Part shown: positions 8,921-17,651 of the stretch, piece by piece
How positions within the stretch are numbered: position 1 is the stretch's first letter
Layout of the letters: every line of letters begins with the position of its first letter
DNA from: Candidatus Eiseniibacteriota bacterium
Lineage (GTDB): Bacteria; Eisenbacteria; RBG-16-71-46; CAIMUX01
DNA: 64,000 bases
Assembly (NCBI GenBank): GCA_020633975.1
Contig: JACKCR010000002.1
Span: 2,480,001-2,544,000 of the forward strand
Direction of reading: 5' to 3'
Made by a program: the position numbers and the translations under genes
Notes under the pieces: model-generated
What the model saw: only the letters and a program-made list of their open reading frames with translations
Told to the model about the DNA's origin: nothing
Databases searched by the model: none

Positions 8921-10030
8921 ATGGAAGCGTCCGAACAGATCGAGGCGTTCCTGGTTTCGGGAGTTCTCGCCGTGCTCGGGATCCGCCTCTACCTCGAGCT
9001 CACCGGCTACCCGACGATCGGGGGCGCAAACCTCCACATCGCTCACATGCTCTGGGGCGGGATCCTGATGCTGATCGCCCTCCTCGTGCTCCTCGGATTC
9101 CTCGGCCGCGGCGCCAGGTGGACCGGAGCGATTCTGGGTGGGCTCGGTTTCGGCACCTTCCTCGACGAAGTGGGCAAGTTCGTCACCCACGACAACGACT
9201 ACTTCTATCAGCCGGCGATCGCGATCATGCATGTCGTCTTCGTGATCACCTACATCGCGGTTCGAAGGATCCTCACCGCCCGGGGCTACTCGGAAAACGA
9301 GTTCCTGGTCAACGCGCTCCAGGAGCTAGAAGAGCTGGCCGTCGGGGATCTCGACGCCGAAGAGAAGGCGCGTGCGCTTCTCTACCTCGACCGCGTGAGC
9401 GACGAGAATCCGGTCGTCCAACCGCTCCGAACTCTGATCTCGCAGGCGAAGCCGGTCGCATCACCACCTCCGTCGCTCCAGAAGCGGATCCGAACCCGTG
9501 TCGGCCACACGTACTCTTGGATCGCGGAACGACCCTGGTTCGCGCGGGGGCTCATCTTGTTCTTCGGGGCCCAGCTACTCGTGAAGCTGTATCAAGGAGT
9601 CATCGTCGTCCTGTTCTTCGGACTCGGCCGCACCGGGCTCGCCGACTACCGCTTCACATCCGGCGTCCTCGACAATCTCAGCCAACTTCCCGTCGCCGGA
9701 TGGGGCGAGCTCTTCGCATCCCTCCTCGCCGCTGCCCTGACGCTCGTGGGAATGGTGAGGATCTTCGAGAGTCGCTTGGCAGGCTACTACTGGTTCCAGC
9801 GCTCCATCCTGGTCTCGATCTTCCTCACTCAGGTGTTCATGTTCTATCGGGAGCAGGTGTCTGCCGTCATCGGGCTCTTTCTCAACGTGTCGATCCTCAT
9901 CGTCCTGAACTACATGATCCATGCGGAGGAGAAGCTCGAGAAGGTGGCGAGGCGGGACGAAGCGTGCGATCCCGCCCCCTTGTCGAACCCGACGGTCGGC
10001 TCGGGCGGAACCGATGGTCAGACCGGGTGA
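8921..10030 (+). CDS. Multispan membrane protein of unknown function
   Basis: A 369-residue integral membrane protein with six to eight predicted helices. The N-terminal part contains the motif LHIAHMLWGG within the second helix. A cytoplasmic helical stretch (about 125-200, rich in Glu/Asp/Arg) separates two membrane halves. The C-terminus is soluble and charged. ATG 8921 is the likely start; an in-frame ATG at 8870 is possible but would bring its upstream region into the divergent gene. Neither start has a strong ribosome site. I do not recognise a functional family. It converges with the GT-C gene downstream, leaving 64 bases that contain two copies of CGGGGCGTGC but no clear terminator. 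Confidence 0.8.
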   Translation: MEASEQIEAFLVSGVLAVLGIRLYLELTGYPTIGGANLHIAHMLWGGILMLIALLVLLGFLGRGARWTGAILGGLGFGTFLDEVGKFVTHDNDYFYQPAIAIMHVVFVITYIAVRRILTARGYSENEFLVNALQELEELAVGDLDAEEKARALLYLDRVSDENPVVQPLRTLISQAKPVASPPPSLQKRIRTRVGHTYSWIAERPWFARGLILFFGAQLLVKLYQGVIVVLFFGLGRTGLADYRFTSGVLDNLSQLPVAGWGELFASLLAAALTLVGMVRIFESRLAGYYWFQRSILVSIFLTQVFMFYREQVSAVIGLFLNVSILIVLNYMIHAEEKLEKVARRDEACDPAPLSNPTVGSGGTDGQTG

Positions 10031-10094
10031 GGCTGACGGTGCGCGGGGCGTGCACGGGGCGTGCGCGGGTTCCGTTGCGCGACGCGGAGCCGGT

Positions 10095-11765
10095 TCAGTG
10101 GGCTGAGCCACCTTCTTCGAAGCGGAAGTCGAGGGCGTTGAGCAAGGACCTAGGCGGAGACTCGAGCACGAAGTGTCGGTCCTGGATCACGTCCAGACGG
10201 AGTTCGGTCCAACCACTCTTGTCCAGCGCTTCCCGAAGTCTTGGCGCAAACTCGGCGTCTCCTACGATTGCCGTAGGTTCGCCTGCCTCGAATGCCTCGT
10301 CCACCGCCCTCGAGATGTCCGGTACGCGATCCACCGGATCTTGCCAGCGCGCGCGGATGCCCCGATGAGAGGCTTGGATCAGGTTCCATTGGTACATCGG
10401 ATCGAGTACATAGGTGAACCGGATGCCACGGTCTTCGAGATGTTCGATCAACGCGGTCGTGTTGTCCGTCTCGGAGCCTCTCTCTGCTCCCGGCTCGACG
10501 GCCAAAGACACGTTTCGTCCCGCCCACGCACTGGCAGCCGAGACACCAAAGAGCACCGCGGACGTTACGAAGACGAGCGAACGCCCCAGCCGGCTCGTAC
10601 CGAAACGACAGGCAGCTAAGCCGAGCAACATCGCAATCGGCGCTGCGACCGGAAGCAGGTAGCGGAAGCCGAACTGCTCGGGCCGGATCCAGAGCGTGAG
10701 GAGAAGAAACGTGAGGGAACCCACTGCCGACGCCCAGAGGCCGTCCGTCAGGTCATCCCGAACTCGCGATGCGAGTGCGTACACGACGCCGAGGAAGCCG
10801 GCAGCAGCGAGGACACGTCCACCCCACACGACCAGGTCCGGTGGTTCTCCGGAGTAGAGGTAGTAGTAGTACCCGCCCAGAGCGGTCGTGATCCGGAACG
10901 GAAGCGCGAGGATCGCGTCCGGATCGAGGAATCCAAACACACGCGGCGCCCAGACGATCCCGTTGGTTCCGAGGTGCATGAGTAGCGGTGCGACCACCGC
11001 GCCTCCCCCGACGAGCAGTCCGATCCATGCTGCCCACGGCCTGAGGTAGATGAAGTAGGGCAGCAACGGTACGAGGAAGAGTGGTTGGGCGAACGCGGTC
11101 ACCACCAGCATCGCACCGAGAACGAAACCCTCCAGCGGCGCACGAAACCCCGGCTTGGGCGCCCCACCGAGCGGAGGATCGAGCAGAGACGGACCGCCCG
11201 AGAGAGCCGAACCATCGGACCCGGTCCCACCTTGGACCAGCCCCGTCGCGGACGCGGGCCGAATGACTCGAAATCGGCGCTCGAGGAATCCCGCAAGTAC
11301 CCAGAGCGCGACTTGCGAGGCCCAGAACGCCGTGACGTACCCGCCTCTCGCCTTCATCGACCACGGAACCCACGCGGGCATCGAAGCCAACACGAGACCG
11401 ACGAACGCACCCGCCATCGGACCGCCCAATCGGGACGCTGCGTGAACGGTGAAGCAGCCTCCGAGGATCCAGAGAGCGAGCATCGTCGCCTTGACCACGA
11501 TCGGATCGTGGCCGAAGAAATGACAGGCCCCGGCCACTGGAAGCACTTCGAGAAGCGCGAGTCCGTACTGTTGGCCGTAGAAAAAGACGGGAACCGTGCT
11601 CCCATCCAGAACGTCGTCCGCCATCAGGGCCACGATGGCTTCGTCCCCATCGAGGGCGACCTGTCCGCTCGTGAGCTGAGGAAGCCGAAACATCACCGCA
11701 GTGAGGACGAAGAGGAGCGTGAGCACCCAGCGTTCGGCTGTCCCTCGGTTGATCCGACCCATCAC
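10095..11765 (-). CDS. GT-C type membrane glycosyltransferase-like protein
   Basis: A 556-residue polytopic membrane protein with about ten helices. The first extracytoplasmic loop carries acidic residues (ALDGDEAIVALMADDVL) in the place where GT39/ArnT/PMT-like GT-C enzymes hold their catalytic Asp, and the C-terminal 120 residues form a soluble domain. Such proteins transfer sugars from polyprenyl-phosphate donors at the outer face of the membrane; donor and acceptor here are unknown. It is the last gene of a minus-strand run, 16 bases after another GT-C-like gene, so the two may act on the same glycan. Two ATG codons at 11765 and 11762 are both possible starts. Confidence 0.8.
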   Translation of the reverse strand: MMGRINRGTAERWVLTLLFVLTAVMFRLPQLTSGQVALDGDEAIVALMADDVLDGSTVPVFFYGQQYGLALLEVLPVAGACHFFGHDPIVVKATMLALWILGGCFTVHAASRLGGPMAGAFVGLVLASMPAWVPWSMKARGGYVTAFWASQVALWVLAGFLERRFRVIRPASATGLVQGGTGSDGSALSGGPSLLDPPLGGAPKPGFRAPLEGFVLGAMLVVTAFAQPLFLVPLLPYFIYLRPWAAWIGLLVGGGAVVAPLLMHLGTNGIVWAPRVFGFLDPDAILALPFRITTALGGYYYYLYSGEPPDLVVWGGRVLAAAGFLGVVYALASRVRDDLTDGLWASAVGSLTFLLLTLWIRPEQFGFRYLLPVAAPIAMLLGLAACRFGTSRLGRSLVFVTSAVLFGVSAASAWAGRNVSLAVEPGAERGSETDNTTALIEHLEDRGIRFTYVLDPMYQWNLIQASHRGIRARWQDPVDRVPDISRAVDEAFEAGEPTAIVGDAEFAPRLREALDKSGWTELRLDVIQDRHFVLESPPRSLLNALDFRFEEGGSAH

Positions 11766-11781
11766 GCCCTACGTGCCCTCG

Positions 11782-13629
11782 TCAGTGTTCCGGCCCTGGC
11801 AGCACCTCGACCTCGAGGAGCCGGTGGCGGTAGCTCCGCGGATACCCCTCGAGGGATTCGCTTCGCACGACTCGTACTCCGAGCCCTCTCAGAATGTCGT
11901 CGCGACGAGCCGCCGTCGCCCAGACGAAACGGCGACCGCCCGCTTCACGAAACAGGTCGATCCACGACTTGAGATCCACCTTGTTGCGAACGGAATACAC
12001 CGGGACCTCGGTCAAGAGTGGTGCGAACGTGGAAGCGTACCACCACTGGTGGGTGACGAGCGGGACCGTCTCCCCCAGCGTGGCTGCCGAAGACGCCGGA
12101 GTGGCGTCCGCGGTGGCCGTCGCACCGCCGGCCGAGCCGCGTATCCCCGCATTGGTAGCGATGTCTTCGGATTCAGCGGCGGCGAGGAACGACCGGATCC
12201 GCACGAGATGGTCTAGTGCCCCATGGGTAACACGGGCCTGGAGAGAGCTGCCAAAGACCTGCAAGGTGAGACAGGCGAAGGCGAGGAATCCGACACCGAT
12301 CCGCGGGAGCTTGCCCGATGTGCCTACAGTCAGCCGCTGGAGCGCCAGCGCGGCTCCCGCTGCAAGGAGCGGGATGAGCGTGAGAAGGATCCTCGGGCCC
12401 CAGTGAAACCCAAACGCCGTCACCGACGGAGTCACGACCAGGAAGACGAGCAGCGCAAGTGGCCCGGCCCAGAGGATCGGATCCGTGTCCCGCCTACCGA
12501 GCGCAGGGATCATCAGCACCCAAGGCGCAAAGAAGAAGAGCCCCGCCGTCCGGATCAGCGTCATCGGCATGTCGTACTCGTGGTTGAGCGCGAAGATACA
12601 GACGAGCGCAATGCCACCGATGAGGCCGGTCTCTGCTGCGACGCCGAGAGACCGCAGGCGACCCGGCGGACGCCTCACTACGACCCCCGCGAGTACCATC
12701 GCGATGAGAGTGAGCACGAGGTCGCCGGCTTCCGACGATCCCTCGTCCCCGCTCCAGAGGAGACCGCGAATCACGCCGATCCTGCCGTCCGCGAACAGAT
12801 CGAGCAGACTTCCGTGGAGGTTTCCGGAGACGTGGATCCCGAACACCGCTCCGGTCGTCCACCACTGCCACAGGAGAAAGAGAGCCGACGCCGCGAGGTA
12901 GACCGCGACGAAGCCAGCGATCGAACCAAGCCGGCGACTCTGCCGACGGATCAGAGCAGTCACCAGGATCACGGCCACCACGATGAGCGTCTCCTCGCGA
13001 AGCCAGGTCGCCAAGGAGAGGAGAAGAGCCGGTCTCCACGCAGCGTTCGGGCGCTCGACCCACGCACAGACGGCCCAGATCACGCAGGCCGCGACGAGCG
13101 TGTGTTCCCAGAAGGTGGTTCCGTACCACGCGAGCGGCCCGAGCGGTCCCGCGAAGAGATAGGCCCACGGCCCCGCTCTCGGGCTCCATCGTGCCGCCAA
13201 CCGCATCGCTCCCCACGCGCTGAGCAGGGCTCCGAGAATCGGGACGATGAATGCCCCAAGGTCGCCGAAGAGCCACAGGAACGGACGCGCGAGGAGGGAG
13301 AAGGCCGGTGGATACTGCGCAACGAATCGACCGTCCACGTTCGTCGCGAAGGGACGACCTATGGGAAGGAAGCGGAGGCTGGGATCGAGGTCTCGGCCTT
13401 CGTACGGAAGAGATCCGCGAAGCCCATCTTCACCGTGCGCGGCGAGGAGCCACTTGATGCCGTTGTCGACGGTCCACGGAACTTCGGTCGATCGAGCGCC
13501 GAGCTGAACGAGCAGCAGGGCCAGATAGACCACGGAGAGAACGAGCAGAGCGCGGCGGGTCGAAGACGGCGCGGAGGCGCCGACAGAAACCGGCGCATCG
13601 GCGACGGGAGGGCTGCTCTCTTCGGCCAC
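11782..13629 (-). CDS. GT-C type membrane protein, probable glycosyltransferase
   Basis: A 615-residue membrane protein. A first helix (about 27-47) is followed by a large loop with VPWTVDNGIKWLLAAHG and an RP.ATNVDGRFVAQYPP segment. About ten more helices follow, and then a soluble C-terminal region that includes an Ala/Thr/Ser-rich insert. The architecture is that of GT-C transferases, but no family-specific signature is certain. It lies 18 bases after the EIIA gene and 16 before the next GT-C gene, which suggests co-transcription. A role in envelope polysaccharide or protein glycosylation is inferred. Confidence 0.75.
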   Translation of the reverse strand: MAEESSPPVADAPVSVGASAPSSTRRALLVLSVVYLALLLVQLGARSTEVPWTVDNGIKWLLAAHGEDGLRGSLPYEGRDLDPSLRFLPIGRPFATNVDGRFVAQYPPAFSLLARPFLWLFGDLGAFIVPILGALLSAWGAMRLAARWSPRAGPWAYLFAGPLGPLAWYGTTFWEHTLVAACVIWAVCAWVERPNAAWRPALLLSLATWLREETLIVVAVILVTALIRRQSRRLGSIAGFVAVYLAASALFLLWQWWTTGAVFGIHVSGNLHGSLLDLFADGRIGVIRGLLWSGDEGSSEAGDLVLTLIAMVLAGVVVRRPPGRLRSLGVAAETGLIGGIALVCIFALNHEYDMPMTLIRTAGLFFFAPWVLMIPALGRRDTDPILWAGPLALLVFLVVTPSVTAFGFHWGPRILLTLIPLLAAGAALALQRLTVGTSGKLPRIGVGFLAFACLTLQVFGSSLQARVTHGALDHLVRIRSFLAAAESEDIATNAGIRGSAGGATATADATPASSAATLGETVPLVTHQWWYASTFAPLLTEVPVYSVRNKVDLKSWIDLFREAGGRRFVWATAARRDDILRGLGVRVVRSESLEGYPRSYRHRLLEVEVLPGPEH

Positions 13630-13647
13630 GACACCCCTGGGTTCGAG

Positions 13648-14157
13648 CTACTGCTCCATCATCTTCATCGCACGGAGAACTTCACCTTCGTCCTCGGCGT
13701 TCATGAACTCGCGGCGGACGTCCGTCTCGGAGAACGCCTGCGCGAGCTGTTTGTAGATTCGAAGGTACGAGGTGTCATCGTAGGGCGGCGCACACATGAT
13801 GAAGAAGAGGTGTGCGGGCTCGCCGTCCAGGCAGTCGAACTCCACTCCCCGTGTCGACCTCGCAAACCCGAGGAGGAACGTCTTGGCGTGGATGGACCGG
13901 ATGTGGGGAATCGCGACTCCCTTGGTCAGTCCGGTGCTCGCCTTCTTCTCCCTCCCGAGGAGATCCTGGACGAGCTTCCCCTTGTTTCCGATTCGGCCGG
14001 AGCGGGCGAGCAGATCGACGAGCTCGGTCAGGATCTGTTCCTTCTGACGGAGCACGTACTTGTCGTAGGCGATCTCCTCTCGCTCCTCGTCGGGAAGATC
14101 TGTCGTGGAGAGCTCCATCAGGATGAGCTCAGGCTTGAGGAGTCGAGCGAGCTGCAA
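13648..14157 (-). CDS. PTS EIIA domain protein (fructose/nitrogen type)
   Basis: A 169-residue stand-alone EIIA. The phosphoacceptor is His85 in GVAIPHIRS, and the flanking pattern (LLGREKKASTGLTKGVAIPH ... FIMCAPP) is that of the fructose/PtsN group, with a longer helical N-terminus than usual. The start is TTG 14157, which sits three bases after the stop of the BMC gene and is preceded by GGAAGG. There is no EIIB, EIIC, HPr or EI gene in the window, so a regulatory role rather than sugar uptake is more likely. Its tight coupling to a shell-like BMC protein and presence near a BtpA/SgcQ gene are unusual. Confidence 0.9.
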   Translation of the reverse strand: MQLARLLKPELILMELSTTDLPDEEREEIAYDKYVLRQKEQILTELVDLLARSGRIGNKGKLVQDLLGREKKASTGLTKGVAIPHIRSIHAKTFLLGFARSTRGVEFDCLDGEPAHLFFIMCAPPYDDTSYLRIYKQLAQAFSETDVRREFMNAEDEGEVLRAMKMMEQ

Positions 14158-14160
14158 CCG

Positions 14161-14781
14161 TCAGCCTTCCGTCCTTCCCTCGATCGAGCGGAGGCACCGC
14201 TGCGCTGCGTCGGCAGCGGCGTCGATGTCGGCCTCGGACCCCGCGAGGTAGAGGCGACCATACGCACCGATCGGGTTGACGTCGATGAGACGGATCTGGG
14301 CGGCCTTCTCGGCCTCGTTCGCTGCGAGGATCGCGTATGCAGCGGGTTCCGTCTCGAGGATGAAGAGCGACTGTCCGGGAGTGATCATGGAGCCGTACCG
14401 CGTCCGGTTGATGAGCTGGGTGTGGTACGACTCGACGGAACGGATCACGGTGGCGGAGACGACGCGAGGCTTCATCCGGTCGTTTTCGGACTTCTCGATG
14501 CCCCGAAGAACCGCCTCTCCCGCCTGCCGCACCTCACCTTGGTCCTCGTGATGCACTTCCATCACGCCGAAGGCTCTCTCCACCGCAATGGTGGCCGGTG
14601 CCACGCGCGTCGCCTTGAGCGCAGTGTCGAGGAGCCGGTGGATGCTGATGCCGGGGGCGATCTCGATCCAAAGAGACGCCACCCCTTGGACGGGTAGGAA
14701 TCCTCGCGAAGTCGTCCCGATCTGGGCGGCTAGCTGCGGCTGGAGGTTGTCCAGGAATGCGTACGTTCTGAGTTGAACCAT
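14161..14781 (-). CDS. Tandem BMC-domain (microcompartment shell-like) protein
   Basis: The 206-residue protein contains two copies of a BMC-type alpha/beta repeat, about residues 35-93 and 138-198. Each has the order strand ([18 protein letters not shown]), helix ([25 protein letters not shown]), strands, then a helix with an acidic-Val/Ile-Ala pattern ([23 protein letters not shown]). Two fused BMC domains are the layout of BMC-T trimers such as EutL, which form pseudohexameric shell tiles. No hexameric BMC-H, pentameric BMC-P or enzyme of a known compartment is nearby, so it may be a free-standing regulator or belong to a compartment encoded elsewhere. It is followed directly by the EIIA gene. 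No obvious ribosome site precedes ATG 14781, which fits translational coupling to the gene 33 bases upstream. Confidence 0.72.
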   Translation of the reverse strand: MVQLRTYAFLDNLQPQLAAQIGTTSRGFLPVQGVASLWIEIAPGISIHRLLDTALKATRVAPATIAVERAFGVMEVHHEDQGEVRQAGEAVLRGIEKSENDRMKPRVVSATVIRSVESYHTQLINRTRYGSMITPGQSLFILETEPAAYAILAANEAEKAAQIRLIDVNPIGAYGRLYLAGSEADIDAAADAAQRCLRSIEGRTEG

Positions 14782-14814
14782 AGGAGGGATGCTATCGACG
14801 CAACTCGTCCGGAG

Positions 14815-16044
14815 TCAATGAATTGTCATGTCCGGACCGTCGTCGTCCGGGTCAGAGCCCAGCCGAGGTTCGGACTGGAGTCCGAGATCGTCGTCTTCAC
14901 CGTCATCCTCGGAGGGATCTCTCGCCTCATCCGGCGCGCAACGTCCGACTTGGGACCACTGGAGCACGGCTTCCGTCTCCATCTCACTCATTCCTAGGAA
15001 CTGCGCGAGGACGTCCCGCTCCATGATCCGCTCGTGGTAGCAAGCGAGAGCGAGGTTGAGATACCGGCTCGGCAAACGGAACGAGCCCTCGGTAGATAGG
15101 CCGACCCCAGCATCAGGACCGGCGTCGTTCGTGAGCCGTGCGAGTGCCGCACGACGACGATCCAGCGGTGGGTCATCGCCCGACACGTCCGGGCTGACGG
15201 CATCGCGGGTCCCGGACCCGTTCGCCGATCCAGCCAAGCGCATCTGAGCCGCGAGCGTTCCGAAGCCGAGGTCGTCCATTCGATCGGCCAGGAGCGACTC
15301 GGGCACTCCGAACAACGTGGAGAGGATCTCCCAAGACCGGTCGGCATCGGTTTCTCCGCCGGAGATCGCGCCTCCCAGCTGCTCGAGGTACCGACGCAGC
15401 GGCTCCTCGGGCACGAGCAGCGCTCGCGCGAAGAGGTCGGCACGAACTTCGGTCGGACTCTCATCCAAGTTCTCGAGCGTGTCCGGATCCCAGCGACATA
15501 CCCGGTTGTGGTACGGATCGTGGTCCGCGACGTAGTGACACAACAGATGAGCGAGCACGAAGGCGGCTCGTGGGTCCTCTCGTTCCGTCCCGACCAGGAA
15601 CGCAGGCCCCGTCTCTCCCTCGAAGAAGAACGACCCCACTAGTTCAGTGGTCGCGGGCTCGGAGGTCGTCAGTAATTTGATGCCGATGTCTTCAGCTTCG
15701 TCGGTCATCGTCATGGACGGCACGTCTGGCGAGCCGAGCAGCTCGGCCTCCGCTTCGGCGAGCTCCGCGGCTTGCTGCTCGAGCGGGTCGTCGGACCGCT
15801 CCCTTTGCTCGAGGAACCGCGGGTGGACCGGTAGTTCGTAGCGGATCTCACCCTGCACGATCCGCTCGAGGAATGCGTAGCGTTCGACGAACTCGAGGAA
15901 CTCTTGGAGGAGCAAACTCGTCGGCTCGTCCGGCTCGGGCCGACGGTCGAAGCTCTCTTCCCAGCGCTCGATCCGGTCGCGCGCTAGCGTTTCTCCGAAC
16001 GGGAACTCGGGATGTTGCTGAATGATGTTGGCCTCGTCACTCAT
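14815..16044 (-). CDS. ImmA/IrrE-like protein with degenerate HExxH motif
   Basis: A 409-residue protein starting at ATG 16044, which overlaps the stop of the BtpA-family gene (ATGA). Residues about 130-240 resemble the ImmA/IrrE metallopeptidase fold: AFVLAHLLCHYV aligns with the usual F-x-x-A-HELGH, and TEVRADLFARALLVP (about 198-212) aligns with the E-x-x-A-x-x-FA-x-x-LL-M-P third-ligand motif. The catalytic Glu is replaced by Leu (HLLCH, codons at 15535-15549), so proteolysis is unlikely unless another residue substitutes. The remainder is acidic, with a Ser/Asp-rich C-terminal tail; a second helical segment ending in FLGMSEMETEAVL follows. ImmA/IrrE proteins normally cleave repressors in stress or mobile-element control. 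Confidence 0.7.
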   Translation of the reverse strand: MSDEANIIQQHPEFPFGETLARDRIERWEESFDRRPEPDEPTSLLLQEFLEFVERYAFLERIVQGEIRYELPVHPRFLEQRERSDDPLEQQAAELAEAEAELLGSPDVPSMTMTDEAEDIGIKLLTTSEPATTELVGSFFFEGETGPAFLVGTEREDPRAAFVLAHLLCHYVADHDPYHNRVCRWDPDTLENLDESPTEVRADLFARALLVPEEPLRRYLEQLGGAISGGETDADRSWEILSTLFGVPESLLADRMDDLGFGTLAAQMRLAGSANGSGTRDAVSPDVSGDDPPLDRRRAALARLTNDAGPDAGVGLSTEGSFRLPSRYLNLALACYHERIMERDVLAQFLGMSEMETEAVLQWSQVGRCAPDEARDPSEDDGEDDDLGLQSEPRLGSDPDDDGPDMTIH

Positions 16045-16850
16045 CGACGTTTCTCGGCCGCCCTCGCGGCGCTGAGGAAGGCCCGCGCGCGTTCCGCGTC
16101 CACGGGATTCCCGGCCCGGCCACGCTTCTCGAGCGCGCTTCCCACGATGAGGCCGTCGACCAGAGGAAAGAGACCGGCGACGTTGTCCACCGTGGTTCCG
16201 CTCGCGACGAAGAGCGGCACACCCTTGATCGCAGCTCGTGCACGCGCGAGCAGCTCTTGATCGGGAGCCGCTCCCGTCCGCCCACCCGTCAGGAGTACAG
16301 CGTCCGCCTTCCCCCGCTCGGCGAGATCCGCCAACTCCTCTTCCCACGGACGATCGACGAGCGGTGCCGCGTGCTTGACGCGGAAGTCGGCGAAGATCTG
16401 CACCGACGGTGCGATCGCGTCGCGAAGGCGGAGCGCTTCGGCCGCACGTCCTTCGATCAGCCCCTGGTCCGTCACCGCTGCTCCGACATGAACGTTGACG
16501 CGCACGAACGACGCCCCGGTCGCGGCGGCGATCGAGAGCGCCGAACACACGTCGTTTCGCAGCACGTTCACGCCGAGCGGAACGTCACATTGCGAGCGGA
16601 TCCGCTCGATCACCGCCGTCATGGCAGCGACGGTCACCGCGGGGACGTCGTCCTTGAAGAAAGGTGCGTCGCCGAAGTTCTCGACGATGAGGCCGTCGAA
16701 ACCGGATTCGGTGAGGCAGCGGGCGTCTTCGAGCGCTCGGCGCTGCACCTCATCCATCTTCCCGCGAAACCCGGGCGCGCCAGGCAGAGGATCGAGATGA
16801 ACGACCCCCAGCACAGGGCGCCGGGTTGGGAACGGCCACTTCGGCTTCAT
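16041..16850 (-). CDS. BtpA/SgcQ family protein
   Basis: A 269-residue TIM-barrel-like protein of the BtpA family. Diagnostic stretches are VLGVVHLDPLPGAP near the start, DGLIVENFGDAPF, PLGVNVLRND, FVRVNVHVGAAVTDQG and PLFVASGTTVDNV. BtpA is needed for stable photosystem I in cyanobacteria, and the E. coli relative SgcQ is encoded in a PTS operon together with an EIIA. The reaction is unknown; the fold suggests a phosphosugar or nucleoside substrate. Here too an EIIA lies three genes downstream. The gene overlaps the ImmA-like gene by four bases and is 19 bases from the beta-barrel-like gene upstream. Confidence 0.92.
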   Translation of the reverse strand: MKPKWPFPTRRPVLGVVHLDPLPGAPGFRGKMDEVQRRALEDARCLTESGFDGLIVENFGDAPFFKDDVPAVTVAAMTAVIERIRSQCDVPLGVNVLRNDVCSALSIAAATGASFVRVNVHVGAAVTDQGLIEGRAAEALRLRDAIAPSVQIFADFRVKHAAPLVDRPWEEELADLAERGKADAVLLTGGRTGAAPDQELLARARAAIKGVPLFVASGTTVDNVAGLFPLVDGLIVGSALEKRGRAGNPVDAERARAFLSAARAAEKRR

Positions 16851-16869
16851 CGACGCACCACCGAAACCT

Positions 16870-17397
16870 CTAGTTCCCGCCGCCGAGGATGTAGCCGACT
16901 CCGGCCTTGAGATCGGGGTGCCAGTCGCTCACACCAATCTTGAGATCCAGGAGCAAGCCGTTGCCATTCTCCATGTACATCTGATACCCAGCGTCGATGG
17001 CAGCGATCAGCTTCGTCTCGTTGAAGCTGAGGTCGACCCCGAAGAAGTCCTCGTCGATGCTGTAGCGGAAATGGCCGAATCCGAGATAGAGCCCGGCAAA
17101 GCCATAGCCGTTCCCGAGCGGCATTTCGCCGACGACACTCGGTCCGGCGGTGATGACCGTGAAGTTGTCCCCGAATCCGATGTCGGCTGCGAGCTTCAGA
17201 CCGATGGGCGGTGTGATCACACCCAGGTCGGCGAAGCCACCGAGCAGAATCTGGTCCGGCGACGTGCTGAATCCGACCGTGGGACCGAACCCCATCAGCC
17301 CGATGCTGCTCTCCTCAGCGAGAGCCGTCGACGCGATGGTAGTCGCGGCGATGGCTCCCAGTGCAAACGCAAGTGCGCGGAAACGCTGTACCAGCAT
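16870..17397 (-). CDS. Secreted beta-rich protein, probable small outer-membrane barrel
   Basis: A 175-residue protein with a signal peptide (residues about 1-27, ending STALA). The mature part alternates Gly/aromatic and hydrophobic residues with strands such as GFADLGVITPP, YGFAGLYLGFGHFRY and KAGVGYILGGG, which is typical of small outer-membrane beta-barrels. Of two adjacent ATG codons I take 17397, since AAGGAGG is too close to 17400. It is the first gene of a closely spaced minus-strand series (19 bases to the next gene), so it may share a promoter with the BtpA-BMC-EIIA genes. Confidence 0.75.
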   Translation of the reverse strand: MLVQRFRALAFALGAIAATTIASTALAEESSIGLMGFGPTVGFSTSPDQILLGGFADLGVITPPIGLKLAADIGFGDNFTVITAGPSVVGEMPLGNGYGFAGLYLGFGHFRYSIDEDFFGVDLSFNETKLIAAIDAGYQMYMENGNGLLLDLKIGVSDWHPDLKAGVGYILGGGN

Positions 17398-17577
17398 CAT
17401 TCCTCCTTGGCGGTGTCAATGCGTTGGCCCCTCGTCGGAACGACCGACAGGGAGAACCTCTCTTGCCCCCACGGTACGGTGACGGATTCCCATTTGGAAC
17501 CCGCTCATACCTGGGCGCGACTGGCTCGGGATTGTCGCCGGGAGGACGTTCCTGGTCAAACGAAAGGGCATGCGCAA

Positions 17578-17603
17578 GGCCCGGAACCAACCGGTTCCGG
17601 GCC
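17578..17603 (-). terminator. Hairpin downstream of the hsp20 gene
   Basis: A perfect 11-bp stem (GGCCCGGAACC and its complement) closes a four-base loop. It lies 49 bases past the hsp20 stop on the minus strand. The trailing minus-strand sequence has only a short TT, so this is a weak intrinsic terminator or a processing hairpin. Confidence 0.6.
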
Positions 17604-17651
17604 TGTCGCGCACGACTCCTTCGTGCTAACGCGCCAATCCTTCACGCGCGC

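Noticed and set aside
10031-10094. CGGGGCGTGC direct repeat between convergent genes as a CRISPR-like or attachment site
   Set aside because: Only two copies of ten bases, adjacent, with no spacer structure or integrase nearby.
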